DNA from: CAZVAR01 sp964625225
Lineage (GTDB): Bacteria > Pseudomonadota > Alphaproteobacteria > JAJUGE01
Length of the DNA: 64,000 bases
Direction of reading: 5' to 3'
Assembly: GCA_964625225.1 (NCBI GenBank)
Contig: CAZVAR010000002.1
Location: 17,508 to 81,507 of the forward strand
The translations under genes and the position numbers were made by a program. Shown here in pieces: positions 52,923 to 61,714 of this stretch (positions are counted from its first letter, which is position 1; the number at the start of each line of letters is the position of its first letter). The notes beneath the pieces were generated by a model, which saw only the letters and a list, made by a program, of their open reading frames with translations, did not search any database and had not been told where the DNA came from.

Positions 52923-53782
52923 GCCTGATTCTCCTGCAGGTGATTGTCGGCGGCCTCCTGATGGGGGCCGTCTACGCCCTGTTCTCCTCCGGACTCACGC
53001 TGGTCTGGGGGATGATGAACGTCATCAACTTCGCCCATGGCGAATTCGTGATGATCGGCATGTACGTGGCCTTCTGGACCTACGTGCTGTTCGGGGGCGG
53101 GCCGCTGGTGTTCGGGCCGCTGGCGGCCACGCTGCTGTTCATGTTCGGCATCCTCGTCTATTTCGCGCTGGTGCGGCACATCGTTCGCGGGCCGATGCTG
53201 GCGCAGATCCTCGGGACCTTCGGGCTCGCGCTGCTGCTGCGCTACGCCGCCTTCTGGGCCTTTTCGGCGAACTACGTCACATTGCCGGAGACGCTGATCG
53301 GCGGGACGGTGAATCTCGGCGGCATCCTGATCCCGCTGCCCCGCCTCGTCGCCGGCCTCGTCGCGCTGGTACTCACGGTCGGCATGCACCTGCTGCTCAC
53401 CCACACCGCGCTCGGGAGCCGGCTGCTCGCCGTGGCGGAGGACCGCACTGCGGCGATGCTGATGGGCATCCGCCCCGACCGCATGCAGGCGCTGGCCTGG
53501 GGGCTGGCGGCGGGCGCCACCGGCGTCGCCGGGGCGCTGATCGCGACCTTCTACTACATCTCGCCGATCATCGGCGAATCGCTGGCGATCATCGCCTTCG
53601 TGGTGGTGGCGCTGGGCGGCTTCGGCAGCGTGCCGGGTGCGATGGTCGCGGGGCTGCTGATCGGCGTCATCGAGGCGCTGTCGGCCTATATGCTGGGCCC
53701 CGTCTACAAGGACATGGTGGTCTACGGCCTGTTCGTGGCGGTGCTGTGGCTGCGGCCGCAGGGCCTGTTCGGGAAGTTCTGA
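52919..53782 (+). CDS. livH: Branched-chain amino acid ABC transporter permease LivH
   Basis: 287 residues with eight to nine hydrophobic segments, starting SLILLQVIVGGLLMGAVYALFSSGLTLVWGMMNVINFAHGEFVMIGMY, the LivH hallmark. Loop EDRTAAMLMGIRPDRMQALAWGLAAGATGVAGALI is the conserved cytoplasmic coupling region. The GTG start at 52919 overlaps the TGA of the binding protein gene. Inner membrane; forms the channel with LivM. Confidence 0.93.
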   Translation: MSLILLQVIVGGLLMGAVYALFSSGLTLVWGMMNVINFAHGEFVMIGMYVAFWTYVLFGGGPLVFGPLAATLLFMFGILVYFALVRHIVRGPMLAQILGTFGLALLLRYAAFWAFSANYVTLPETLIGGTVNLGGILIPLPRLVAGLVALVLTVGMHLLLTHTALGSRLLAVAEDRTAAMLMGIRPDRMQALAWGLAAGATGVAGALIATFYYISPIIGESLAIIAFVVVALGGFGSVPGAMVAGLLIGVIEALSAYMLGPVYKDMVVYGLFVAVLWLRPQGLFGKF

Positions 53783-53783
53783 C

Positions 53784-54779
53784 ATGCACCGCTGGGCCTT
53801 GCCGGTCGCCATCCTCGTCGCGTTGGCCTTTCCCTGGGTCCTGACGGGTGCGTTCTACGAGCGCATGGGCGCGCTGGTGCTGCTCTATGCGATCTCCGCC
53901 TCGGCCTGGAACCTGATCGGCGGCTATGGCGGGCAGGTCTCGGTCGGGCACTCGGTTTTCTTCGGCACGGGTGCCTACATGGCGCTGCTGGTCTATGACC
54001 TCTGGGGCCTGCCGCCGCTCGCCGGGGTGCCGCTCGGCATCCTGGTCAGCATGCTGGTCGCAGCGGTGATCGGCGTGCCGAGCTTCCGGCTGCGCGGCCA
54101 CTACTTCGCGATGGCCACGGTGGCGGTGGCGGAGCTGACCAAGATCGCGTTCGCCAACTGGGAACTGGTCGGCGCCGCAATCGGCCTCAGCGGTCCCGCG
54201 GTGCCGCGCACGGTGCTGGACCTGTCGTTCCGCAGCTCGATCCCGTACTATTACATCTTCCTGGCCGTGCTTGCATTGCTGCTGTACATCACCTGGCGGA
54301 TCGAGCGCACGCGGCCGGGCTCCTATCTACGGGCGATCAAGGAGAACGAGCGCGCCGCCCGCAGCCTCGGCGTCCCGGTCGTCCGCTACAAGCTGTACAC
54401 CTATATGCTGAGCGCCGCGTTCACGGCGCTGGCAGGCGCGCTCTATGTGATGATGATCGGCTTCATCGATCCCGAGAGCGGCTTCGGCATCCTGATTTCC
54501 GTCGAGATGGTGATCATGGCGGCGCTCGGCGGCGCCGGAACGCTGTTCGGTCCACTGCTGGGGGCGGTGATTCTGGTCCCGCTCAAGGAGATCACCAATG
54601 CCCAGTTCGGCGGCGGCGGGACCGGCGTGACCTACGTGATCTACGGCGGCATCATCGTGCTGCTTGCCCGCTTCCGTCCCGGTGGCTTGATCGGACTCTG
54701 GCAGGAGTGGACGATGCGCCGGACCGAGCCGACCACGGCCCGCGCGGCCGAAGCAAGCGAAGTAACCGAGCGGGCCTGA
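53784..54779 (+). CDS. livM: Branched-chain amino acid ABC transporter permease LivM
   Basis: 331 residues with about eight to nine hydrophobic helices. Hallmarks are LLYAISASAWNLIGGYGGQVSVGHSVFFGTGAYMALL near 30-70, and LRAIKENERAARSLGVPVVRYKLYTYMLSAAFTALAGALYVMMIGFIDP near 185-230, which contains the conserved EAA-type loop. The C-terminal tail (MRRTEPTTARAAEASEV) is extra. It begins one base after the livH stop and lies one base before livG. Confidence 0.93.
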   Translation: MHRWALPVAILVALAFPWVLTGAFYERMGALVLLYAISASAWNLIGGYGGQVSVGHSVFFGTGAYMALLVYDLWGLPPLAGVPLGILVSMLVAAVIGVPSFRLRGHYFAMATVAVAELTKIAFANWELVGAAIGLSGPAVPRTVLDLSFRSSIPYYYIFLAVLALLLYITWRIERTRPGSYLRAIKENERAARSLGVPVVRYKLYTYMLSAAFTALAGALYVMMIGFIDPESGFGILISVEMVIMAALGGAGTLFGPLLGAVILVPLKEITNAQFGGGGTGVTYVIYGGIIVLLARFRPGGLIGLWQEWTMRRTEPTTARAAEASEVTERA

Positions 54780-54780
54780 C

Positions 54781-55530
54781 ATGCCGCTCCTGGAGGCTCG
54801 CAACATCACCATGGCGTTCGGCGCCTTCCGCGCGGTGTCGGAGGCGAACCTCACGCTCGAGTCGGGCGAGATGATCGGCCTGATCGGCCCGAACGGTGCC
54901 GGCAAGTCGACCTTCTTCAACTGCCTCGCCGGCGATCTGGTGCCGACGGCGGGGACTGTCGTGTTCGACGGTGTCGACCTGACCCGCGCGCCGCCCGAGG
55001 CGCATGCCCGCCACGGCATCGGCCGCACCTTCCAAGTCCCCGCCACGTTCGAGGAGATGAGCATCCTCGAGAACGTGATGGTGGGGGCCTATCTGCGCCA
55101 CCCGCACGCCCGCGATGCGCGCGAGGCCGCGCTCGACGTCCTCGAGCTGACCGGCCTGCGCTCGCTGGCGGACGCGCCGGCGCGCAGCCTCGGCACGCCC
55201 GGCCGCAAGCGACTCGAGATCGCGCGGGTCATGGCGATGCAGCCCCGCCTGCTGCTGCTCGACGAGGCGCTGGCCGGTCTCACGCCGGCGGAGGTGCAGC
55301 TTGCGATCGAGCTGGTCCGCCGCATCCATGCGACCGGCATCACCATCGTCATCGTCGAGCACATCATGGAGGTCATCGTCACGCTGGCCGAACGCGTTCT
55401 GGTGTTCAACCAGGGCCACGTGATCGCCAGCGGCGCGCCGCGCGAGGTGATGAACGACCCGCAGGTGATCGAGGCCTATCTCGGCCGCAGCATGTCGCGC
55501 GAGGGCCGGCGACGGGAGCCGCGCCCGTGA
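54781..55530 (+). CDS. livG: ABC transporter ATP-binding protein LivG
   Basis: 249 residues. Walker A GPNGAGKST (36-44), Walker B LLLLDEAL with the family's LDEP altered to LDEA, the H-loop VIVEHIMEV, and FNCLAGDLVPTAGTVVFDGVDLT. The signature segment reads SLGTPGRKRLEIARVMAMQP where LivG usually has LPYGxQRRLEIARAL; the LSGGQ-like motif is thus degenerate but the rest of the helix is kept. Cytosolic, couples ATP hydrolysis to LivHM. It overlaps livF by four bases (GTGA). Confidence 0.93.
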   Translation: MPLLEARNITMAFGAFRAVSEANLTLESGEMIGLIGPNGAGKSTFFNCLAGDLVPTAGTVVFDGVDLTRAPPEAHARHGIGRTFQVPATFEEMSILENVMVGAYLRHPHARDAREAALDVLELTGLRSLADAPARSLGTPGRKRLEIARVMAMQPRLLLLDEALAGLTPAEVQLAIELVRRIHATGITIVIVEHIMEVIVTLAERVLVFNQGHVIASGAPREVMNDPQVIEAYLGRSMSREGRRREPRP

Positions 55531-56255
55531 GCCGCCTCGTCGTACGCAACCTGGAGGTCCGCTACGGCGATCTGGTCGGCGTGGCAGACGTGTCGCTGAC
55601 GGTGGAGCCGGGAAGCATCGTCGCCCTGCTCGGCTCCAACGGCGCGGGCAAGACGACCACGCTCAATGCGATCGCCGGACTGGTGCCGCGCAGCCGCGGC
55701 AGCATCGAATGGGACGGCGCCGAGATCGGCGGGCTGCCCGCCTATGCGGTGGTTCCGAAGGGCTTGACCCTGTCCCCGGAGGGCTGGCGGCTGTTCGTCA
55801 GTCAGACGGTCGAGCAGAACCTGTTGCTCGGGGCCACGCCGCTCGCCGACCGCACCCGCGTGCCGCAGCTTCTCGATCGCGTCTACACGATCTTCCCGCG
55901 CCTCGCCGAGCGCCGGAGGCAGCGGTCCGGCACGCTCTCCGGCGGCGAGCGGCAGATGCTGGCGCTGGGTCGGGCGCTGATGAGCGACCCGCGCTTGCTG
56001 CTGCTCGACGAGCCCAGTCTGGGGCTAGCACCCCGCATCGTCGAGGGCCTCTACGAGACGCTGCAGCAGCTTCACCGTGAGGGGCTGACCCTTCTGCTGG
56101 CCGAACAGGCGGTGCAGCTCGCACTCGAGGTGGCCGACTACGCCTATGTCCTGCAGACCGGTCGGACGGTGCTGGAGGGAACGGCCGCGGCGCTGGAGGG
56201 CAATCCCCAGGTGCGGGAGATCTATCTCGGCGTCGCCGCCGAAGCCGAGGGCTGA
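55527..56255 (+). CDS. livF: ABC transporter ATP-binding protein LivF
   Basis: 242 residues starting at GTG 55527, which overlaps the livG stop. Walker A GSNGAGKTT (36-44), signature LSGGERQMLALGRALMSDP, Walker B LLLLDEPSLGLAP, and the H-loop LLLAEQAVQLALEVADYAYVLQTGR. It is the second ATPase of the importer, with intact signature, and ends the five-gene ABC operon. Confidence 0.94.
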   Translation: MSRLVVRNLEVRYGDLVGVADVSLTVEPGSIVALLGSNGAGKTTTLNAIAGLVPRSRGSIEWDGAEIGGLPAYAVVPKGLTLSPEGWRLFVSQTVEQNLLLGATPLADRTRVPQLLDRVYTIFPRLAERRRQRSGTLSGGERQMLALGRALMSDPRLLLLDEPSLGLAPRIVEGLYETLQQLHREGLTLLLAEQAVQLALEVADYAYVLQTGRTVLEGTAAALEGNPQVREIYLGVAAEAEG

Positions 56256-56360
56256 ACCGGACGCTGGCGATCGGGCGGTTCATTCGCCTTTAACGAAGCC
56301 GATTTACGGAAATTTGGAAAGTATGCGCGAGAAAGACTCCGCAACCAGTGGAGTCGGTCC

Positions 56361-56672
56361 ATGCGCCTGCCCGTCGCCCTCTTCGTCCCGCTCGTCGCAT
56401 TCGCTGCCGCTGGCACTCCGCCCGCCGTCGCCGACGGCGGTACCGGCCGGCTGATCCCGGTCGACACCATCCGGGCCAACCACCCGGAGATGACCCCCTT
56501 CATCGGCAAGGTGCGGGACGTGCTCGTGCAGCACGACAGGCCCTGCCAGACGCTGACCCACGTCAATGTCTTCCCGACTGCCGACGGGGTGCGGATCGTC
56601 GCCGCCTGCAACGGGCCCCTCCACTACGAAATCCTGTCCGAGGCCGGACAGATCAAGGTCTTTCAGAAATAG
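56361..56672 (+). CDS. Small exported hypothetical protein
   Basis: 103 residues with a signal peptide (MRLPVALFVPLVAFAAAGTPPAVA, cleavage near 24). The remaining 79 residues contain two Cys (about 63 and 79) that may form a disulfide and end in GPLHYEILSEAGQIKVFQK. No family is recognised; probably periplasmic. It starts 105 bases after livF, in the same direction, and may follow its transcript. Confidence 0.6.
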   Translation: MRLPVALFVPLVAFAAAGTPPAVADGGTGRLIPVDTIRANHPEMTPFIGKVRDVLVQHDRPCQTLTHVNVFPTADGVRIVAACNGPLHYEILSEAGQIKVFQK

Positions 56673-56705
56673 CCGTGCGCCCGGGCGGACCGGCCGCCCA
56701 CCAAC

Positions 56706-57995
56706 GTGATGGAGCCGAGCAGGATGCGTCGCACCGTCGCCCACCTTCCGAAGCCGTTCCGCCGACTTGCACCGCTCCGGCGTCTCCGCAGCGACGAGGG
56801 CGGCGGCACCGCCATCATCTTCGCCCTTTCGATCCTGCCGCTGGTCGCCGGGGCCGGGATGGCGGTCGACGGGCTTTACGCCTTCATGGTCCGCTCGGAA
56901 CTCGGTCATGCGGTCGACGCGGCCGCGCTGGCCGGTGCCCGGGCCTTCTACGACCCGACCCGCGACACGCAGGTCGAGCAGTTTTTCCGCGCCAACTTCC
57001 GCGGCGGCGTGCCCGTCGAACCGCTGACCATCTCGGCGGACGAAGCCAGCGGCATCGTCTCGGTCTCGGCGGCGGCGACGGCGCCGACCCATCTGATGAA
57101 ACTGTTCGGCTTCGACTCGGTCCGGGTGGAGGCGAGCGCCGCAGCGCAGATCATGGGCGCCGGCGGCATGGAAATGGCGCTGGTGCTCGACGTCACCGGA
57201 TCCATGAAGGGCAGCAAGCTGCAATCCCTCAAGGCGGCGGCGAGCGACCTGCTGGACACGCTCTACCGGGACAAGGAAACGGTGAAGGACCTGTGGGTCG
57301 GCGTTGTTCCCTTCGCCGGCCGGGTCAACATCAAGCCGCATCGAGACTGGATGACCTCGCAGCCGCTGCTGTGGCAGCTCTGGTGGGCCGGCTGCGCCGA
57401 CGAGCGCTCGGGCGCCCGTGCGAACGACGACTCGCCGCCGTCCGAGGAACGCTTCCCCGAGTTCACGCCGGGCGGAAGCGTGCTCAATGCCTGGCAATAT
57501 TGCCCGCCGAACCCGGTTCTGCCGCTGACCGCGGAGAAAAGCCGGATCACGGCGGTGATCGATGACCTCGAGGCCGAAGGCAACACCCGTACCGACATTG
57601 GCATGGCCTGGGGCTGGCGGGTCCTGTCGCCGCGTTGGCGCGGTGTCTGGGAGAGCGGCAGCACATGGCCCGCGAACTACGATTCCACCAAGGTCCGCAA
57701 GGTCGTGGTGCTGATGACCGACGGCGAGAACACGCCCCACCAGTCGGGCGACCCGCAGAGCGAGGCACAGACCTATTCGCTGCTCGCCGAGACCTGCGAG
57801 GCGATGAAGGCGGAAGGCATCACCATCTACACCATCACCTTCCAGGCCCCGGAGGATCTCGACCCGATCTACGCCGGCTGCGCGACCACCCCGGAGCATC
57901 ATTTCATCAACGCCCCGACCGAGGAGGCGCTGGAGCAGGCATTCGGTCGCATCGGCGGTGAACTCGCCAGCCAGCACGTTCGCCTGATCCGGTAG
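56706..57995 (+). CDS. TadE/TadG-like pilus assembly protein with vWA domain
   Basis: 429 residues from GTG 56706; ATG at 56709 or 56724 are possible too. N-terminal single membrane segment of the Tad type: DEGGGTAIIFALSILPLVAGAGMAVD (about 31-55), followed by LGHAVDAAALAGAR. A von Willebrand A domain has MIDAS DVTGSMKGSK near 160-170 and VVLMTDGENTPHQSG near 335-350. Members of the TadG family anchor at the inner membrane with the rest periplasmic. No tad/flp genes lie adjacent, so it is an isolated member. Confidence 0.85.
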   Translation: MMEPSRMRRTVAHLPKPFRRLAPLRRLRSDEGGGTAIIFALSILPLVAGAGMAVDGLYAFMVRSELGHAVDAAALAGARAFYDPTRDTQVEQFFRANFRGGVPVEPLTISADEASGIVSVSAAATAPTHLMKLFGFDSVRVEASAAAQIMGAGGMEMALVLDVTGSMKGSKLQSLKAAASDLLDTLYRDKETVKDLWVGVVPFAGRVNIKPHRDWMTSQPLLWQLWWAGCADERSGARANDDSPPSEERFPEFTPGGSVLNAWQYCPPNPVLPLTAEKSRITAVIDDLEAEGNTRTDIGMAWGWRVLSPRWRGVWESGSTWPANYDSTKVRKVVVLMTDGENTPHQSGDPQSEAQTYSLLAETCEAMKAEGITIYTITFQAPEDLDPIYAGCATTPEHHFINAPTEEALEQAFGRIGGELASQHVRLIR

Positions 57996-58078
57996 GCGCG
58001 GGCGGGGGGTGCCCCGCGCCGCCGGGATGGCTTATCCTCCCCGTCCGGGCTTCGGACAACCAGCACAGGGACGGGGAG

Positions 58079-59314
58079 ATGAGCAATCTCGGGATCGACG
58101 GCGCGAGGCTCTGGAACAGCCTTATGGAGATGGCGAAGATTGGCGCGACACCGAAAGGTGGGAACAACCGCCAGACGCTGACGGATGTCGACCGCCAGGG
58201 CCGCGACCTGTTCGTGCGCTGGTGTAAGGAAGCGGGGCTCGAGGTCAGCGTCGACGCCATGGGGTCGATCTTCGCCCGTCGTCGCGGCCGCGACGACTCG
58301 CTGCCGCCGGTGCTGGCCGGCAGCCATCTCGACACGCAACCGACCGGCGGACGGTTCGACGGCGTATACGGCGTGCTGGCGGCGCTCGAGGTCGTGCGCA
58401 CGCTGAACGATCACGGGGTCGAGACCGAGGCGCCGATCGAGATCGTCAACTGGACCAACGAGGAAGGTGCACGCTTCGCGCCGCCGATGATCGCCTCCGG
58501 CGTCTTCGCCGGCGTCTTCTCGCTGGAGGAGGGGCTCGGCAAGACGGACGCCGACGGCAAGACCATCGGCGAGGAGCTGCGGCGCATCGGCTATGCCGGT
58601 GAGCGACCCTGCGGTGGGCAGGCCTATGCCGCCTATTTCGAGCCGCACATCGAGCAGGGACCGATCCTGGAGCGCGAGGGTAAGACGATCGGCGTGGTCA
58701 CCGGCGCACAGGGTGCGCGCTGGTACGAGGTGACGGTGACGGGGCAGGAGGGCCATGCCGGCGCCACCCCGATGGACATGCGGCAGGACGCGCTGGTCAC
58801 GGCCGCGCGGCTGGTCGGAGAAATCCAGGAGATCGGCCTGTCGCGCAGCCCGAACGGGCGCGCGACCGTCGGTATCATGCGGGTCGGCCCCGGCTCACCG
58901 AATGTCGTGCCCGGAAACGTGTTCTTCACGGTCGATCTCCGGCACCCCGATGCCGCCATCATCGAGGAAATGGACATGCGGCTGCGCGAGGTGGCGGAGC
59001 GTGCCGCGCGCGAGCTGGGGACCCCGGTCGAGGTCAAGGAGATCTGGTACGCGCCGCCGGTCGCCTTCGACCGTGCCTGTATCGACACGGTACGCGAGGG
59101 AGCACAGGCCTACGGCTATTCCCACCGCGACATCGTCAGCGGGGCCGGCCACGACGCGGTCTATGTCGCGCGTGTGGTGCCAACGGCGATGATCTTCGTT
59201 CCCTGCGAGAAGGGCATCAGCCATAACGAGGCCGAGAATGCGAAACCGGAGGACCTCGCCGCCGGTGCGAACGTTCTTCTGCATGCGATTCTGAGCCATG
59301 CCGGCGCGCGGTGA
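58079..59314 (+). CDS. M20-family N-carbamoyl-L-amino acid hydrolase (Zn-dependent)
   Basis: 411 residues. Metal-binding and catalytic layout of the hydantoinase/ureidopropionase/allantoate amidohydrolase family: GSHLDTQPTGGRFDGVYG (His, Asp), TNEEGARF (Glu pair), EPHIEQGPILE (His) and AGHDAVYVA (His/Asp). It hydrolyses N-carbamoyl or N-acyl amino acids to the amino acid, cytosolic. GGGGAG precedes ATG 58079. It is upstream of the aspartate-dehydrogenase-like gene (gap about 7 bases), and the two probably form an amino-acid catabolic pair. Confidence 0.9.
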   Translation: MSNLGIDGARLWNSLMEMAKIGATPKGGNNRQTLTDVDRQGRDLFVRWCKEAGLEVSVDAMGSIFARRRGRDDSLPPVLAGSHLDTQPTGGRFDGVYGVLAALEVVRTLNDHGVETEAPIEIVNWTNEEGARFAPPMIASGVFAGVFSLEEGLGKTDADGKTIGEELRRIGYAGERPCGGQAYAAYFEPHIEQGPILEREGKTIGVVTGAQGARWYEVTVTGQEGHAGATPMDMRQDALVTAARLVGEIQEIGLSRSPNGRATVGIMRVGPGSPNVVPGNVFFTVDLRHPDAAIIEEMDMRLREVAERAARELGTPVEVKEIWYAPPVAFDRACIDTVREGAQAYGYSHRDIVSGAGHDAVYVARVVPTAMIFVPCEKGISHNEAENAKPEDLAAGANVLLHAILSHAGAR

Positions 59315-59321
59315 GGACATG

Positions 59322-60140
59322 ATGACGGAACGACCGAAATTGAGAGTCGGGATCGGCGGCTTCGGCGCGATCGGGCTCACGGTTGCGCGGGCGCTCGATG
59401 CCGGCATCGAAGGGCTCGAGCTGGCCGCGGTGTCGGCCCGGCACAAGGAAGCGGCGGCGGCGAAGATGGCCGGCTTCGCCCGGCCGGTGCCGGTGGTCGA
59501 GCTGCCTGATCTGGCCGAGTGTGCCGATGTGGTGGTCGAGTGCGTGCCGGCCGCGGCTTTCGAGGCGGTTGCTCTGCCCGCGATCGAGCGCGGCCGGATC
59601 TTCATGCCGCTCAGCGTCGGCCAGCTCCTGCCGCGCATGCATCTGGTCGACCGGGCGCGCGAGACCGGGGCGCGCATCCTCGTCCCGACCGGGGCTCTCT
59701 TGGGCCTCGACGCGGTGCGAGCCGTGGCGGAAGGGGAAATCCGCTCGGTGCGCATGGTGACCCGCAAGCCGCCTGCGGGGCTGGCCGGTGCTCCCTATCT
59801 GGTCGAGAACGGGATCTCGGTCGAGGGATTGACGGCGGCGAAGAAGGTGTTCGAGGGTACGGCGCGCGAGGGGGCCAAAGGCTTTCCCGCCAACGTCAAC
59901 GTGGCCGCGGCGCTGTCGCTCGCCGGGATCGGGCCGGACCGGACCTTGCTCGAGATCTGGGCGGACCCGGGAGTGGACCGCAATACCCACCGGATCGAGG
60001 TGGATGCGGACAGCGCGCGGTTTACGCTGGAGATCGGCACCGTGCCTACGGCGGAGAACCCGCGCACCGGCAGGAATACGGCTTTGAGCGTGATCGCGAC
60101 GCTGCGGGGGCTCACCAGCCCAATGAAGGTCGGCACCTGA
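59322..60140 (+). CDS. Aspartate dehydrogenase-like protein (second copy)
   Basis: 272 residues from ATG 59322 (279 or 273 from 59298/59319). Rossmann motif RVGIGGFGAIGLTVARALD, then VVECVPAAAFEAVALPAIERG, GALLGLDAVRAVAEGEI, and NVNVAAALSLAGIGPDRTLLEIWADPGVDRNTHRIEVDADSARF, the NadX-type C-terminal half. It is a paralogue of the protein at 40607 with the same ending (SPMKVG versus SPIRVG). Gap to the hydrolase is about seven bases. NAD(P)-dependent amino-acid dehydrogenase; the substrate may differ from aspartate. Confidence 0.86.
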   Translation: MTERPKLRVGIGGFGAIGLTVARALDAGIEGLELAAVSARHKEAAAAKMAGFARPVPVVELPDLAECADVVVECVPAAAFEAVALPAIERGRIFMPLSVGQLLPRMHLVDRARETGARILVPTGALLGLDAVRAVAEGEIRSVRMVTRKPPAGLAGAPYLVENGISVEGLTAAKKVFEGTAREGAKGFPANVNVAAALSLAGIGPDRTLLEIWADPGVDRNTHRIEVDADSARFTLEIGTVPTAENPRTGRNTALSVIATLRGLTSPMKVGT

Positions 60141-60177
60141 GCGGCCCCGCCGCGCGGACAGGAGGAGGAGGAGGACG

Positions 60178-60675
60178 ATGCGCACGAGCACGGGCAATTG
60201 CGGACGGGCGCTGACGGCGGCTGCAGCCTTCGCCCTGGCGGGGCTGGCGGCAGGCGCCGTTTCGCCGGCGGCGGCGCAGACCGACGTGCTGCCGGCGACG
60301 CTCAGCCTGGAGGAGACCAAGCAGTGCCTGCTGGACGAGCGGGAGCTTCGGCGCCAGCGCGAGGAGCTCGACGCCCGGCTGCCCGCGCTGACCAGCGAAG
60401 CGGAGGCACTCGAGCGGCTGCGGCAGCAGGTGGAGGCGGCGCAGGCCCGGGTCTTCGCCGCCAGCACCCCCGATCCGGCCGCCCGCGCCGAGTACGAAGC
60501 GCTGCGCGACCGGCAATATCGCGACTACGATGCCTACGCCGAGCGCACACAGGCCTATAATGCCGACGTGACCCGATACAACGAGGCGCTCGCCGCCTAC
60601 AACGCCCGTTGCGCGAGCGAGCGCTACAGCGAATACAATCTCCGCCTCGCCCGCGAGCAGCTCGGTCTCCGTTAG
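60178..60675 (+). CDS. Exported coiled-coil hypothetical protein
   Basis: 165 residues. Signal peptide ending near residue 34 (LTAAAAFALAGLAAGAVSPAAAQ), then a charged helical region, about 45-100 (ETKQCLLDERELRRQREELDAR and EALERLRQQVEAAQARVFA), with heptad-like spacing indicating a coiled coil. Two Cys (about 50 and 144). A strong repeated GGAGGAGG site precedes ATG 60178. Probably periplasmic and helical. The stop overlaps the stop of the minus-strand BolA gene. Confidence 0.65.
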   Translation: MRTSTGNCGRALTAAAAFALAGLAAGAVSPAAAQTDVLPATLSLEETKQCLLDERELRRQREELDARLPALTSEAEALERLRQQVEAAQARVFAASTPDPAARAEYEALRDRQYRDYDAYAERTQAYNADVTRYNEALAAYNARCASERYSEYNLRLAREQLGLR

Positions 60676-60971
60676 TCGCCGGGTGCGGCCGCGCCGCGCC
60701 CGGCCGCTTCGGCCGGGGTCAGCGTGGTCAGGCCGAGCGCGTGGACGCGCTCGCGCATCGGCTCCGCCAGGAGCGCGTAAACGCGCCGATGCCGTTCCGG
60801 GCGGGACAGGCCCTCGAATGCGGCCGATACCACGGTGACGTGGAAGTGTGTCTCGCCGCCGGGCCGGTGGCCGGCATGGCCGACATGCAGATGCGACTGG
60901 TCGACCACCTCCAGCCTCTCGGGGGCGAGCCCCGCCGTCAGCGCCTCGCGAATTCGCTCCGCCATCCGCAT
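60672..60971 (-). CDS. bolA: BolA family protein
   Basis: 99 residues. MAERIREALTAGLAPERLEVVDQSHLHVGHAG is the BolA start, with SHLHxGHAG before the conserved His-rich THFHVTVVS; RHRRVYALLAEPM follows. BolA proteins work with monothiol glutaredoxins in iron-sulfur cluster handling. Met at 60971 is preferred since GGGAG lies upstream; the second Met at 60965 is possible. It overlaps the coiled-coil gene at the 3' end and diverges from the J-domain gene across about 104 bases. Confidence 0.93.
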   Translation of the reverse strand: MRMAERIREALTAGLAPERLEVVDQSHLHVGHAGHRPGGETHFHVTVVSAAFEGLSRPERHRRVYALLAEPMRERVHALGLTTLTPAEAAGRGAAAPGD

Positions 60972-61075
60972 CTCGCTCTCCCGGTTGCTCGTGGCCGCGC
61001 TTCGGCCGTCGCCGCCCGTTTTCCGCGGCTCGCCAGCGCCTTGCAAGCCCTTTCGTCAACCCCCATACTCATCGC

Positions 61076-61681
61076 GTGACAAGCGATGCGACAGACTCTG
61101 CGGTGCCGCCCTATGCAGCACGGCAACGCCCCGCTCGGGCCTGCGATCATCCGGGTTGCGCCGCGGAAGGCGAATACCGGGCGCCGCGGTCGCGTGAGCG
61201 GCTGACCGAGTATTACTGGTTCTGCCTTGACCATGTCCGCGCCTACAACAAGGCGTGGGACTACTGCGCCGGCATGGGGCCGGACGACGTCGAGCATCAG
61301 GTCCGGCGCGACACGGTGTGGCGTCGGCCTGCCTGGCCGTTCGGCGGCCGCGCACCGGAGAAGGATCCGATCCCGTGGCGCATCGGCCTCGATGAGGTCG
61401 AGGACGCGCTCGGCATTCTCGGCCTTCGCCGGCGGCGCGCCCCGACATCGCCCGGTCCCGCCCGGGACGGCCGGGTCTGGCCGCCCGGCAGCGCCGAGGC
61501 GAAAGCGCTGCGTGCGCTGGATCTTGCCGGGCCGGTCACGCTGGCCGTGGTCAAGGCGCGCTACAAGGAGTTGGCGAAGCGCTTTCACCCCGACGCGAAC
61601 GGGGGCTGCAAGCGGTCAGAGGAACGCTTAAAGTCGATCAATGCCGCCTATATGACTCTCCGCAAGAGTTTCACCGCCTGA
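61076..61681 (+). CDS. J-domain protein with N-terminal cysteine cluster
   Basis: 201 residues from GTG 61076. C-terminal J-domain (about 145-200) with the HPD tripeptide at 171-173 in KELAKRFHPDANGG, followed by SINAAYMTLRK. The N-terminal part has CDHPGCAAEGEYRAP and YYWFCLDHVRAYN (a CxxxxC ... CxxH arrangement), which could bind a metal. The family is a J-domain co-chaperone for DnaK; placed 33 bases upstream of cobS it may assist cobaltochelatase or be a housekeeping neighbour. The GTG is the only in-frame start giving this N-terminus. Confidence 0.85.
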   Translation: MTSDATDSAVPPYAARQRPARACDHPGCAAEGEYRAPRSRERLTEYYWFCLDHVRAYNKAWDYCAGMGPDDVEHQVRRDTVWRRPAWPFGGRAPEKDPIPWRIGLDEVEDALGILGLRRRRAPTSPGPARDGRVWPPGSAEAKALRALDLAGPVTLAVVKARYKELAKRFHPDANGGCKRSEERLKSINAAYMTLRKSFTA

Positions 61682-61714
61682 GATATTCCCGATGCGAGCG
61701 AACGGATTCGTTTG

